A stretch of DNA of 64,000 bases from Lathyrus oleraceus. Taxonomy: Eukaryota > Streptophyta > Magnoliopsida > Fabales > Fabaceae. Under the pieces are notes generated by a model, which made no database searches, was not told where the DNA came from, and saw only the letters and a program-made list of their open reading frames with translations. The position numbers were made by a program, and so were the translations under genes. The stretch is taken from the NCBI RefSeq assembly GCF_024323335.1, contig NC_066579.1:355701400-355765399 (forward strand). Direction: 5' to 3'. Positions 1 through 9,434 of this stretch are shown one piece after another. Positions within the stretch are counted from its first letter, which is position 1. Each line of letters starts with the position of its first letter.

Positions 1-986
1 GGAGTCGATTATGCGAGGGGAAGGTATTAGCACCCCTACGCATCTGTAGTACTCTACGGGATCCACTTTGGTAGTTCTTGTCTAAAGGGTGCGGGTTTAT
101 CTAATGTGTTATTTACTAAAAAAAAGGGGTCAAAAGAAAATGAATCGCACGGATGTCGCATCCACTGCATACGTATCTCATATGAATATGAGAATCAGAG
201 TCTTCGTAGCTCGGCTGACCTAGGGGTTAGGGGGATGTGTGCTCGCTAAGACATCGCGTCTTATGCCTACGTATCTCATATGGCCTGAGAATCAGAGCAA
301 AACGTAGTTCGGCTAACTACGGGGTTATGGATTGGGTTTTGGACGAACGACGTTACTACGCAATCTACCGGATGCTCGACCTTTGGAGACTTACTCGCCT
401 GTAGTAGAAGGAGTTAACGTGTTCTTAGGAGAAGAAAAATCAATGAGTTGGTAGGGTTAGGGATGCTCATGCAGAAGGGAAATCCTAGACGAAGGAACCT
501 GCATAAAGTAAACACACAAAACATTGAATTTATAACTTAATTGTTGTGGACCTGTGGGCTTTTGAGAGAGGTCCAAGTCCAAGATTTTTCTTTTATTTAT
601 TTATTTAATTAATTTTTTTATTATTTTTTTTTATATTTTTTTTTTTTGTTTTTTTTTGTTTTTTTGTTTTTTGCTTTTTTTTTTGTTTTTTGTTTGTTTT
701 TGTTTGCATAACACGTGGGCTTCGCCTAGCGAGCAGGACAGCTCATGAACAAACCTTTGCTCCTTCAAGATTAACGTTTTGACTGACGAATAGACCCCTG
801 TTGGAAGTAACTCAAGTCTTTCCCTTGTGTTGACTGATCATCTAAATAGAACCCACAAAGTGTCCTGGATTATGTTCAAGCTTCTTGAAGCTAATCTCGA
901 TTGACATGATGAAATGCAATGTATCTAATGTTAAATGACCTAAAAATGAATGCGTGAATAAGGAGGGCAAATTTTGGGGTGTTACA
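1..986 (-). repeat. 3' LTR of element 1, partial, with 668-bp internal deletion
   Basis: Position 1 aligns with 9600 of the 5' LTR, so about 165 bp of the LTR 3' end lie outside the window. The LTR starts at 986 (minus strand TGTAACACC). After the ACATTG at 521-526 the sequence jumps to what is 10793 in the 5' LTR, so the equivalent of 10125-10792 is missing. The junction has a 2-bp TG overlap. A poly(T)-rich stretch at 590-705 is present in both LTRs. Confidence 0.85.
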
Positions 987-999
987 GCTGCCCCTATTC
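987..999 (-). other. Polypurine tract of element 1
   Basis: The minus strand reads GAATAGGGGCAGC immediately before the 3' LTR start TGTAACACC. The same tract precedes LTRs at 18049-18061 (plus) and 53587-53599 (minus). It would prime plus-strand DNA synthesis. Confidence 0.85.
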
Positions 1000-1129
1000 A
1001 GTCATCAGCTAACCCGAGCAGGATGAATGCGAACAGCTTATCAGACAAACAGGGTGAGCTGTGATTGAATACCAAAGACAGACCGAAAATTTGCGCTCCG
1101 AGAACACCACAAAAATGCTGAAATACACC

Positions 1130-2120
1130 GCATTGTTTATTTCTCTTCCGATCCTCTGGCTGAATCTGAATCAGTCTTCTGACTTAATCTGGAGTTTCGA
1201 TCCTCTGGTTGAATCTATACTCAATTTAGTCATCTGGTTGGATGTTAATTTTGATCCTCGGGCTGGATACGGTTTCAATCTTCTGGCTAGATCTTCTTCG
1301 ATCTTCTGGCTAGATCTTCTTCGATCTTCTGGCTAGATCTCCTTTGTTTCGATTCTCTGGCTGAATCTATTTCCGGTCTTCAGGCTAGACCTGACTTCGA
1401 TCTTCTGGCTAGATCTTCTTCGATCTTCTGGCTAGATATGAATTGTTTTGATTCTCTGGCTGAATCTATTTCCGGTCTTCGGGCTAGACCTGACTTCGAT
1501 CTTCTGGCTAGATCTTCTTCGATCTTCTGGCTAGATCTTCTTCGATCTTCTGGCTAGATCTCCTTTGTTTCGATCTTCTGGCTATTTTCTTTGATTCTCT
1601 GGCTGAATCTACTTCGATCTTCTGGCTAGATCTGAATTGTTTCGATTCTCTAGCTGAATCTATTTCTGGTCTTCGGGCTAGACCTGACTTTGATCTTCTG
1701 GCTAGATCTAGATTATTTTGATGATAAATTCCCATCATCAGGATCTCGCATCTGGGGCATGCGCTGGTTGACCCTCTTTCGAAATCTACAGTCTTCATGT
1801 TAGATATGCAGCTTCGAGAATATCCCACTTTTGGGCTTCGTACATATTCTTCAGGCTAGAACATGTTATAACGACTCTTCGATTAGACTTTGTTTTTCAA
1901 ATGCGATCCACGGGCTGGATCCTCTTGTAGGTTGATTTTCTGTTGAGCTGTCAATCTATTCCTCCAGCTGGCTTGCTGGGGAAATAACGTTCGTAGTCGA
2001 CTCTCTAGCTGAATCTTCGAAATGACCCTCAGGCTGGATCTCTGGAAAACGATTCTCAGGTTGAATCTTCGAAATGACCCTCATGCTGGGTCACACACAC
2101 ACTTGATCCTCTGGCCGAAT
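1130..2120 (-). repeat. 3' UTR tandem repeats, GATCTTCTGGCTAGATC family
   Basis: Many variants of a roughly 22-bp unit (plus strand CGATCTTCTGGCTAGATCTT) follow one another, most regular at 1278-1335. A higher-order period of about 99 bp is visible between 1351 and 1450 (GATTCTCTGGCTGAATC start points). Copies become degenerate after 1750. Open frames across it are low-complexity by-products. Such arrays are typical of Tat-lineage 3' UTRs. Confidence 0.85.
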
Positions 2121-3497
2121 CTCATGACTTTGGTTGTAAAGTAATTTTTCAGTCTACTTTGAAGAACCTGTTTATCAGCTTATGTGTATGTTTGATATGC
2201 ATGCAAATGCAAATGCAAATGTTATGCATGGTGCAAAAGAAAAAAGAAATCTGCTTGGGGAAGCAACTCTGGCAGGGAGCGGATCGCTGTATCAATCCTT
2301 GAATGCTCTGTGGGGAACGATCCGTCTGCCGGGACCGGGGAGCCACCGAAAATAAATCGGTCTTTTTTGAAAAGTTGACCTTGCTGGGGATGTATTAACT
2401 ATGGAAACTTTTCTTGGCGAGGCTCTGCGAGGAGAGTCTGTGAGGAAAGCACTTCCTGGGGAAATGTCGTAGGAATCGACCTTTGCTGGGGATATGAACT
2501 TGCTAATCGTCCTCAGGCTGGGGATTAAAACAAATCTGTTAAAAAAAATAATCTGCTGGGGACGAGATGAACACTGGGAACACCACCCTCTTGTCTGTTG
2601 GGTATGCGACTACTCCGCTGTTGCTGGGAAGATACAGTCTGGCACTGTCGACTCCGCTGGGGATATACAGTCTGGATACTGTCAACTCTACTGGGGAACC
2701 TTCTCTGCAGAGGAGAGGCTTTGTCAACCACTTGGGGGTGAGGATTCATGACTTGGCATCCGGTTCCTGTGACCTGTAACAAAAAAATACACGTATGCCC
2801 CGGGGAATTACTCGGTTTGAATTCACCGTCCGGGATTAAGCACATTCAAAGCAATTTTGATTGTTTTCCTGCGCAAGTCATCTGCAAAAGCCACCATTAC
2901 ATTCAGATGCAATATGTTTCCTCAAGAATTCAGACATCTTTTGCAAACAAACTGATAAATGAAAAGTAAAGAGGATTTTTAACTGAATTATTCGACTTTT
3001 GTTAGTTGAAAAATTTGTGCCAGGAATAGGCGAGTACATCAGGAAGCTGATCCCTGAAAAGAGGCGATCGCTATAAATTGAACAAGAGAAACTATCCTAA
3101 TGGCAATGTGGAAACGGGGTCCCACCGAGTTTCGACTCTGCTATGGCTCGTATGTCCTCAAGACGCTCTGCTCATCTTGCTTTCTGAAGTGGATGGTTAG
3201 ACGATCTTTAACCTTCGAAGATTGTCGGATTGAATGAAATGGTGATATAACACGGATGAACTCAGATCGCAGTTATTCGCTTATTCCCTAACTTTTGCGT
3301 GGACCGCCCTTTTGGGTTTTCAATCCACCGGGATACCCTTTTTTGCCTGAGCCGCCCTTTCAGGTTTTCGACTCACCGGGTGTACATTTTTTTTTATATC
3401 CCTAATTTTTGCCCGAACCTCTTCATTCTTTTTTTTTGTTCGTTGGGATGCCCCTTTTTTTCCTGGACTATTCTTTTTACTGTCCAGCGGGTCTATT
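2121..3497 (-). other. 3' UTR of element 1 with sequences complementary to the primer-binding site
   Basis: No convincing coding sequence is present. On the plus strand, 2646-2663 matches the primer-binding site at 16 of 18 positions and 2680-2697 at 15 of 18. The element's own RNA (minus strand) would therefore be complementary to its primer-binding site there. The flanking phrase CAGTCTGGNACTGTC also repeats. A similar block occurs in the 3' UTR of element 2 at 11649-11699. The stretch 3290-3480 has a repeated GCCC-TTT-GGGTTTTC motif that also occurs at 58450-58520 in the same position of the other element. Confidence 0.6.
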
Positions 3498-3842
3498 TTA
3501 TGCGAAGTATTTTTTAACTGCGTCTGAGTTGACAGGGGACAGGAAGTCTTCGCCATCCATGGTTGTTAGCATCAGAGCTCCGCCAGAGAAAACTCTTTTA
3601 ACCACGTATGGACCCTCGTTGTTCGGTGTCCATTTGCCCCTGTGATCTGTGTTGGGAGGAAGAATTCTTTTGAGTACCAATTCACCGACTTGATACTCCC
3701 GAGGGCGCACTTTCTGATTAAACGCTCTCTTCGTCCGTCTCTGATATAGCTGGCCATGGCATATAGCTGCTAGTCTCTTATCCTCAACTAGGCTTAGCTG
3801 ATTGTATCGCGAACGGACCCATTCTGCTTCGTCCGGCTTCAT
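3498..3842 (-). pseudogene. Integrase C-terminal domain fragment (element 1)
   Basis: An open 114-codon segment ends at the natural stop of pol. It contains AEWVRSRYNQLSLVEDKRL, CHGQLYQRRTKRAFNQKV, GELVLKRILP, RGKWTPNNEGPYVVKRVFSG and a terminal NSDAVKKYFA. This is the usual C-terminus of Tat/Ogre Ty3/gypsy integrases, including the GPYVV segment of the chromatin/DNA-binding fold. The zinc-binding region and the DDE catalytic core that should precede it are absent. The sequence passes directly from RNase H (ending near 3850) into this domain. The non-autonomous element at 58519-58856 keeps the same piece. Confidence 0.85.
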
Positions 3843-4732
3843 TGTTAGTGCAGGGAAAAGTTATTCTGGCACAAAATGGCATATGAACCCCCTCTGGCGT
3901 GATCAACACTGCACCAACTCCGCGACCATTGACGTTGACCGCCTGTCAAACATCATAATCCATTTGGATTCAGGGTCAGGCCCCTCTTCCGGGAGTGGTT
4001 CCTCGCAATCTTTCGATCTGAGAAACATGATGTCCTCATCAGGAAAGTCGAACCTCATAGGTTGGTAATCATCAATCGGTTGCGCGGCAAGATAGTCTGA
4101 CAAGACACTTCCTTTGATGGCTTTTTGTGAAGTGTATTGGATGTCATACTCTGTCAGCATCATTTGCCACCTAGCAACCCTGCTGGCTTTTCAAAAATAT
4201 ACTTGACTTGATCCATCTTTGATATCAATAGAGTCGTGTGAGTCAACATATACTGTCTTAGTCGGCGAGCAGCCCATGCCAAAGCGCGGCAAGTTTTCTC
4301 GAGCAGTGAGTATCTTTGTTCATAGTCGGTAAACTTTTTGCTAAGGTAGTATATTGCATGCTCTTTTCGACCTGACTCGTCATGCTGACCGAGCATACAA
4401 CCCATTGACCTTTCTAACACAGTCAAGTACATGATCAACGGTCTTTTCCTCTCGGCCTGTAGACTGGCCCCGATCTTGATCTCTTTCTTGTCGTCTTCGG
4501 TACCAATGTTGATGGTCTCAACCACCTCCTGATAAGGTGTGATAGCTCGGTCCTCCTGTTTCAACAACTTGGCTAACTCCTCATGCAATTCACAATCTTC
4601 CTCAACCCCTTCTTCGGCTTGATAGATAGGATTGTCGAAGTCATACTTGGCCATAGCAGTGTCGTTAGCAGTGAGATCCGGGTGATCAGTTTTACGAGGT
4701 GTTTTTTGGAAAGAAACATGAAAAAGAAACAT
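3843..4732 (-). pseudogene. RT-RNase H junction and RNase H remnant (element 1)
   Basis: The frame at 4160-4732 begins with an acidic linker (NPIYQAEEGVEEDCELHEEL...EVVETINIGTEDDKKEIKIGA), the segment before reverse transcriptase in this lineage. It then passes without the YxDD-bearing polymerase domain to an RNase H-like block (LGQHDESGRKEHAIYYLSK and TDYEQRYSLLEKTCRALAW). A shift of frame leads into 3903-4163 (MLTEYDIQYTSQKAIKGSVL, AAQPIDDYQP, WIMMFD), where the second RNase H domain begins. That domain is broken by another frame change and lost before the integrase tail. The polymerase domain is therefore deleted, not just mutated. Confidence 0.8.
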
Positions 4733-4889
4733 TTCCGTTTTTGTAAAAGTAAAAATAATTGAAAGAAAGAGAACACAAAATTGTTTGCAAAAGCTGTCCT
4801 TTATTGATGATGAAAATAATTGCGAAATGTAACTAAATGGATGGCCCTACAGATGAGTTATTACACCTTGGTCAAAGTGTAAGACTTTG
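4733..4889 (-). other. Non-coding gap between protease and RT frames (possible Ogre intron remnant)
   Basis: All frames are closed between the protease stop (4890) and the RT-linker frame. In described Ogre elements a spliced intron separates the protease and RT frames, and this AT-rich stretch sits at that place. I could not assign convincing donor and acceptor sites. Confidence 0.4.
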
Positions 4890-6270
4890 TTATGCATGTG
4901 ATAAAAGGAAAACAATAAAAATTACTCTTTTAGTAGAGTAAACCGGATGACTTTTTTCAGACGACCAATTGTCGAGCTTTTCTCCTGGGACACACGGGCG
5001 AATCCAGCTATCTAAGTCACAGTCGCTGTCAGCCTTGTCTTCATCTGCAGCATTGACGGTGTGGGGAGAAACCAAACCCCCGCTGGAGAAAGTACCGGCT
5101 TCATTCTTCTGAGACCCCAGAGTATACCCCAATCCAAACTTGTCTTCTTTTATGATTGGCTCCACAAATTTGCCCCAGCCTTGGGCATTACCAACCTTAA
5201 CCACTTCAACAGCTTGCTTGTATGAAGAGATAGAAGTCCTGACCTTCTCAGACTCAGGTGAAAAGATAGTTTCGGGCGCGACCTCACTGATGTTTATGGC
5301 TTCGAAGCCCTGACACAGCATCTCATGCATCTCGCCATCCATCTCCACATACTTAAATGTAGACAGGTGGCTAATAAAAATATCCTCTTCACCACAGACG
5401 GTGACGATCTGACCTTCTAGTCCATATTTGAGCTTCTGGTGGAGAGTAGAAGTAACAGCACCGACAACATGAATCCAGGGTCGACCTAGGAGACAGGTAT
5501 AGGCAGGCTGGATATCCATCACATAAAAGGTACTCTTGAATACCTGCAGTCCAATCTTAACTGGCAACTTAACTTCGCCACAAACAGCTCGCTTAGAGCC
5601 ATCAAAAGCCCTTACAACTAAATTACTTGGCCTCAGGGTGGCGTCATCGCAATCCAACTTCGTTAAGGCTTTCTTTGGGAGAACATTCAGAGAAGAACTT
5701 GTATCAACCAAAACATGGGAAAACACCGTCCCTTTGCATTCCATTGTGATATGCAAGGCTTTGTTGTGATTCCTGCCCTTAGATGTTAGGTCATAATCGG
5801 TGAAACCTAGCGCATGGCTAGTGTGTACATTGGAAACTACCGACTCCAGCTGGTCAACAGTTATCTCTGGGGGAACATAAGCCATATTCAGTACTTTCAA
5901 CAAGGCTGCTCTGTGTGCCTCAGAGTACATCAATAGTGAGAGAATGGAGATCTTTGAGGGTGTCTGATTTAGCTGGTCGACTACCTTGTAGTCACTTTTC
6001 TTGATAATCCTCATAAACTCATCCACTTCCTTCTCGAATGCGGTCTTAGGAGGAGCTTCCTCGGTAGTAACCTCTTCGGTGGATACCTTTTTCCTTTAGC
6101 CTTGGCAGCTGCCTCAGCTTCAGCATTCGTGCGCAATGTTGATGGTGCAAATAGGCGTCCACTGCGAGTGAAGCCACCAATTCCTCCAACATTGTCTATA
6201 GTGGAGCTACCAATGTCAATGTCTTCTTCGTTAAATTTCTGCCCCTGGCAGTAGATATCAGCCCCATAGT
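4890..6270 (-). pseudogene. Retropepsin-like aspartic protease region (element 1)
   Basis: The frame 4890-6026 (378 codons) holds the protease: HVLVDTSSSLNVLPKKALTKL near residues 105-125, then AVCGEVKLPVKIG, and CLLGRPWIHVVGAVTSTLHQ, the hydrophobic LLGRPW flap/C-terminal block of gypsy retropepsins. The triad reads D-T-S instead of the usual D-T-G, which probably damages activity. The N-terminal part between 6027 and 6270 (QKFNEEDIDIGSSTIDNVGG, FTRSGRLFAP) lies in another frame, so at least one frameshift separates it. The protease would process Gag-Pol in the particle. Confidence 0.8.
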
Positions 6271-6271
6271 G

Positions 6272-6820
6272 TCACGGGATAGCACTGTCTTTCTCATACG
6301 GAACAGGTCCTGCTACCGTGATGGTGACCAGACCAATCAAAGTCGGTTGAGGGTTGTCAGAGTAAATTGTAACTGGTGTTGGACTTTCGATGTTCACCGT
6401 TGCTGGTTCTGTACTTTCTGGGAAATATACTGTTATCGAAGCGGGTCTCTCGGGAACATATATTTCTTCAGGAGTGAGATAAATCGTCACTGTCGACACA
6501 TCATTCTTCACTGGACGGGTCTGGTCGAACTGAAGACAACCTTTATCTATCAGTTGCTGAATACCCCTTCTCAGACTGTCACATCCGTTCTCGGCAGCTT
6601 GACAATTTCTGCACTCTCCCCCACAGCCCAGGAAAATATGTCCTTTCAAAAGTCGGTCTTTGACTACCGATAGCGAAGTCTTCACTTTAGTCACATCAGA
6701 AACCAAATTCAAAGTTTCCCCACTATCAACAACATTAATCCTCTGCCCGCCGTGAGCTGGCATCGGGTTTTGGATAACATTAGGCACCGGAGAAAAATTG
6801 ATGGCCTGGGCATCTCTCAA
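6272..6820 (-). pseudogene. Gag-to-protease linker (element 1)
   Basis: A 182-codon frame continues gag after the stop at 6824-6826. It contains FLGCGGECRNCQAAENGCDSL, RRGIQQLIDKGCLQFDQ and a Pro/Thr/Glu-rich TVTIYLTPEEIYVPERPASI segment, the long spacer between the Gag zinc knuckle and protease in Ogre/Tat elements. It is closed at both ends by in-frame stops. The stop at 6269-6271 falls just before the HYGADI motif of the protease leader. No enzyme activity is expected of this spacer. Confidence 0.7.
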
Positions 6821-6823
6821 ATC

Positions 6824-8311
6824 TTATACCTTTAGCTGGAGAGCCTTGCAATTATCTGTAGTATGGCCAGGTGCGTTGGAGTGAAAAGCACATCTGGCGT
6901 TGACATCATAACCTCTAGGCAGATTGTTGGGATCGACCGGTGGGGCCAGAGTTCTCAACGTAACCAGATTCATGTCAATCAGCTTGGGAAGTAATACAGA
7001 ATAAGGCATTGGGATTGGCTCAATGACCCGGTCCTCCTGCCTTGGACGTTGTTGATAGGGTCTCTGCTGACCCGGATTACCTCCTTGTTGTTGATTATTG
7101 TACCTGGGTTGCTGTTGCGGATGATACTGCGGTTGAGGAACAGGTGTTGGAATAGTGACTGCGGCCACTTGATCTTGATAATAATTAGGGCGTCCACTGC
7201 CCCTGCCTCTGCCGGCATATACAACGCTCGTCTCACCTTCTCTTCTTCGCTGACCGTTACCAGAAAACGATTTCTTGGGAACTGATGAGTTGGAAGCACT
7301 ATTGTCTTGAATTCGGCCCATCTTCAACAGACTCTCGATCCTTTCTCCAGCAATCACTATCTCTGCAAAGCTGATTGACGGGCAAGCAGCCAATCTCTCG
7401 ATATAATTGCCTTGAAGAGTGTTCATGAACATGTCCGCCATCTCCCTTTCAGACATAGGGGGTTGGACGGATGCAGCAATCTGTCTCCAACGCTGAGCAT
7501 ATTCTCTAAAGGTTTCCTTGGCAGCCTGAGACATTCCTTGCAACAAGGTCCGATTTGGAGCCATGTCCAAGTTGTATTGATATTGCTTGACAAAAGCCTC
7601 TGCCAAGTCTTTCCAGCTCTTGATGGTAGTACGAGACAAATGAGAATACCATTCACGAGAAGCTCCAGTTAGACTGTCTTCAAAATAGTACATCCACAGC
7701 TTTTCATCTTCAGTGTGAGCTCCCAACCTTCCCAGATAAGATTGGAGATGAGTGCGTGGGCAAGAAGCCTCGTTGTATTTCTCAAAAGTAGGGGGTTTGA
7801 ACTTGTGAGGGATCCTTACTCCCTGAACCAGACCAAGATTGGTGACATCAAAACCTAAGGAATTTTGAGACTCCAAATATTTGAGCTTCTCAGCAAGCTC
7901 ATCCATACGGCGAGTGGTCTCGAGGGCCTCGTTGTGCAAAGAAAATTGATCATACTGATAATCTTCAGTAACGGGGCGCCCGTTAATCCGAATCCCTTGA
8001 TTCACATTGTACCTTCCGCCAATACCATTCCCAACATTTCCCGTGTTGCCAACATTACGCGGGTTTCCATCAACAATTGTGTTACCCGCGTTTCCAGTGT
8101 TCACAGGGTTATCAACGTTCCCAGGGTTACCAGGGTTCCCAGGGTTACCAGGGTTCCCCTCAGCACTTGGTATTTCCACCTCTGGATCGGGCCTCAGTTG
8201 CTCAACCAATTCCCTCAGCTTTTCTTGGCCTTCCGCCATACCAGTCATCAATGTCATGAACAGATCCATCCTTTCATGCATATCAGCCAGTTCTTTCTGT
8301 ATCTGGTCCAT
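6824..8311 (-). CDS. gag: Gag polyprotein (element 1)
   Basis: I place the start at 8311 (MDQIQKELADMHERMDLFM), because the gag of the second element (60431) starts with the same MDQ-x-Q-x-ELA block. The upstream 68 codons of the open frame look untranslated. Order of parts: N-terminal helix; Asn-Pro-Gly low-complexity run (residues about 55-80); retrotransposon gag core with HLQSYLGRLGAHTEDEKLWM, YYFEDSLTGASREWYSHL, KSWKDLAEAFVKQYQYNLDM and FREYAQRWRQIAASVQPP; Gln/Pro-rich segment; CHHC-type knuckle (CAFHSNAPGHTTDNC). It forms the particle and packages RNA. It ends at a stop (6824-6826) in the middle of the KVxDL motif that continues uninterrupted in the other element, so the Gag-Pro fusion is broken here. 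Confidence 0.88.
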   Translation of the reverse strand: MDQIQKELADMHERMDLFMTLMTGMAEGQEKLRELVEQLRPDPEVEIPSAEGNPGNPGNPGNPGNVDNPVNTGNAGNTIVDGNPRNVGNTGNVGNGIGGRYNVNQGIRINGRPVTEDYQYDQFSLHNEALETTRRMDELAEKLKYLESQNSLGFDVTNLGLVQGVRIPHKFKPPTFEKYNEASCPRTHLQSYLGRLGAHTEDEKLWMYYFEDSLTGASREWYSHLSRTTIKSWKDLAEAFVKQYQYNLDMAPNRTLLQGMSQAAKETFREYAQRWRQIAASVQPPMSEREMADMFMNTLQGNYIERLAACPSISFAEIVIAGERIESLLKMGRIQDNSASNSSVPKKSFSGNGQRRREGETSVVYAGRGRGSGRPNYYQDQVAAVTIPTPVPQPQYHPQQQPRYNNQQQGGNPGQQRPYQQRPRQEDRVIEPIPMPYSVLLPKLIDMNLVTLRTLAPPVDPNNLPRGYDVNARCAFHSNAPGHTTDNCKALQLKV

Positions 8312-9414
8312 TGCTAGTCCTGGACGGTTTTCCTTTGACGGGTACCTGTGAACTCGCTTGGGACGAATAACTGCCTGAAACAGGGAACAAACATTAGACA
8401 CTGCGGTGACACCTGCAAAACAAACAAGGGTTAGTATGCATGGTATGCGATGCACTGCTTTATCGATTTTAAGGCCCCCCCTTAGAAAGTGAATACCCTG
8501 CAAATGAATAAGCATGAGATGTTGGATGCAAATATGCAGATGATGTTATGCAATGCAAAGGTATGTCAATCAGGATTGCTGGATCCGCTTGAACATCTGT
8601 CAGGTTGCACTGCCTGGAGGGAAATTAAGAGGATCAATCAAAGAACACCAAACAAAGGTCATGGGCTGGATCATGTTATCCTTAATATCAACCATCCATT
8701 TTTGGTGGATTATGGTTTACACCTCATCAACACCCAAGTTTCATTGATATTAAGGATACCTGAACGAATCAACCATGAATCAAGGGTTTGTTGCAAGTCA
8801 CGAGCTTGGAGTTTAGGTTAAGAACCATCCAAAGGGAGTGTACTAAGGTTTAAACCTGCCAAACATGTTCTACGAAAAGGTTCCCATAGTCATAATCCCA
8901 TCTTTCGGATATTATCGGAGGAACGACTACTCGTATTCCAAAAATATTCTCAAGAGAGACTCTTATGAGTGTAGTATCGCGTAACAATCGTATCAAATCT
9001 TACACTTGAACGACTTTCGCACTACATCCTACAAATAGGCCAAGATGGGTTTGGTAAACTAAGGTCCTTGGCTTCTAAGGTCTATATTGGAAAAAGTAAT
9101 GTCTAACCACAACTTACTTGTGTGACATTATTGATCCCAACATGACCTCCACCAAGTGAATGGGCTTGCAAGTCAACTTGCTAAGGAATAACTCCACACA
9201 AGTCAACAAGACTATGCCATTCTCCTATCTTAATTGCACTCGAGTCCGGGTATGGAACTCATCTCACAAACAGAACCAGCAGATACGGCAGTCATATGTA
9301 CACAATGCAATAAAGCAGGTAAATGCTGAAAGATAAATAACTGTACAAAAGAATAAACACCCAATAAACAAACAACCTACAAAAGCTAGGAGGGACTCAC
9401 TTAGGGAAACCGTG
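8312..9414 (-). other. 5' leader of element 1 (no ORF1)
   Basis: About 1.1 kb separates the primer-binding site from gag. In the second element the corresponding interval holds a 546-codon ORF1. Here there is none, only short AT-rich open frames. I see no coding sequence. Confidence 0.6.
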
Positions 9415-9432
9415 TCCCCAGCAGAGTCGCCA
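9415..9432 (-). other. Primer-binding site of element 1
   Basis: The minus strand reads TGGCGACTCTGCTGGGGA, two bases after the 5' LTR end (...TGCGACA). The identical 18-mer follows the other 5' LTR at 63271-63288. Published Ogre descriptions report a tRNA-Arg primer; I could not verify which tRNA pairs here. Confidence 0.85.
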
Positions 9433-9434
9433 AC

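Noticed and set aside
6269..6673. 134-codon plus-strand open frame
   Set aside because: Shadow of the gag-protease linker on the other strand, with the expected coding bias belonging to the minus strand.
7865..8317. 150-codon plus-strand frame with VTRVPRV repeats
   Set aside because: Antisense of the Asn-Pro-Gly run in gag.
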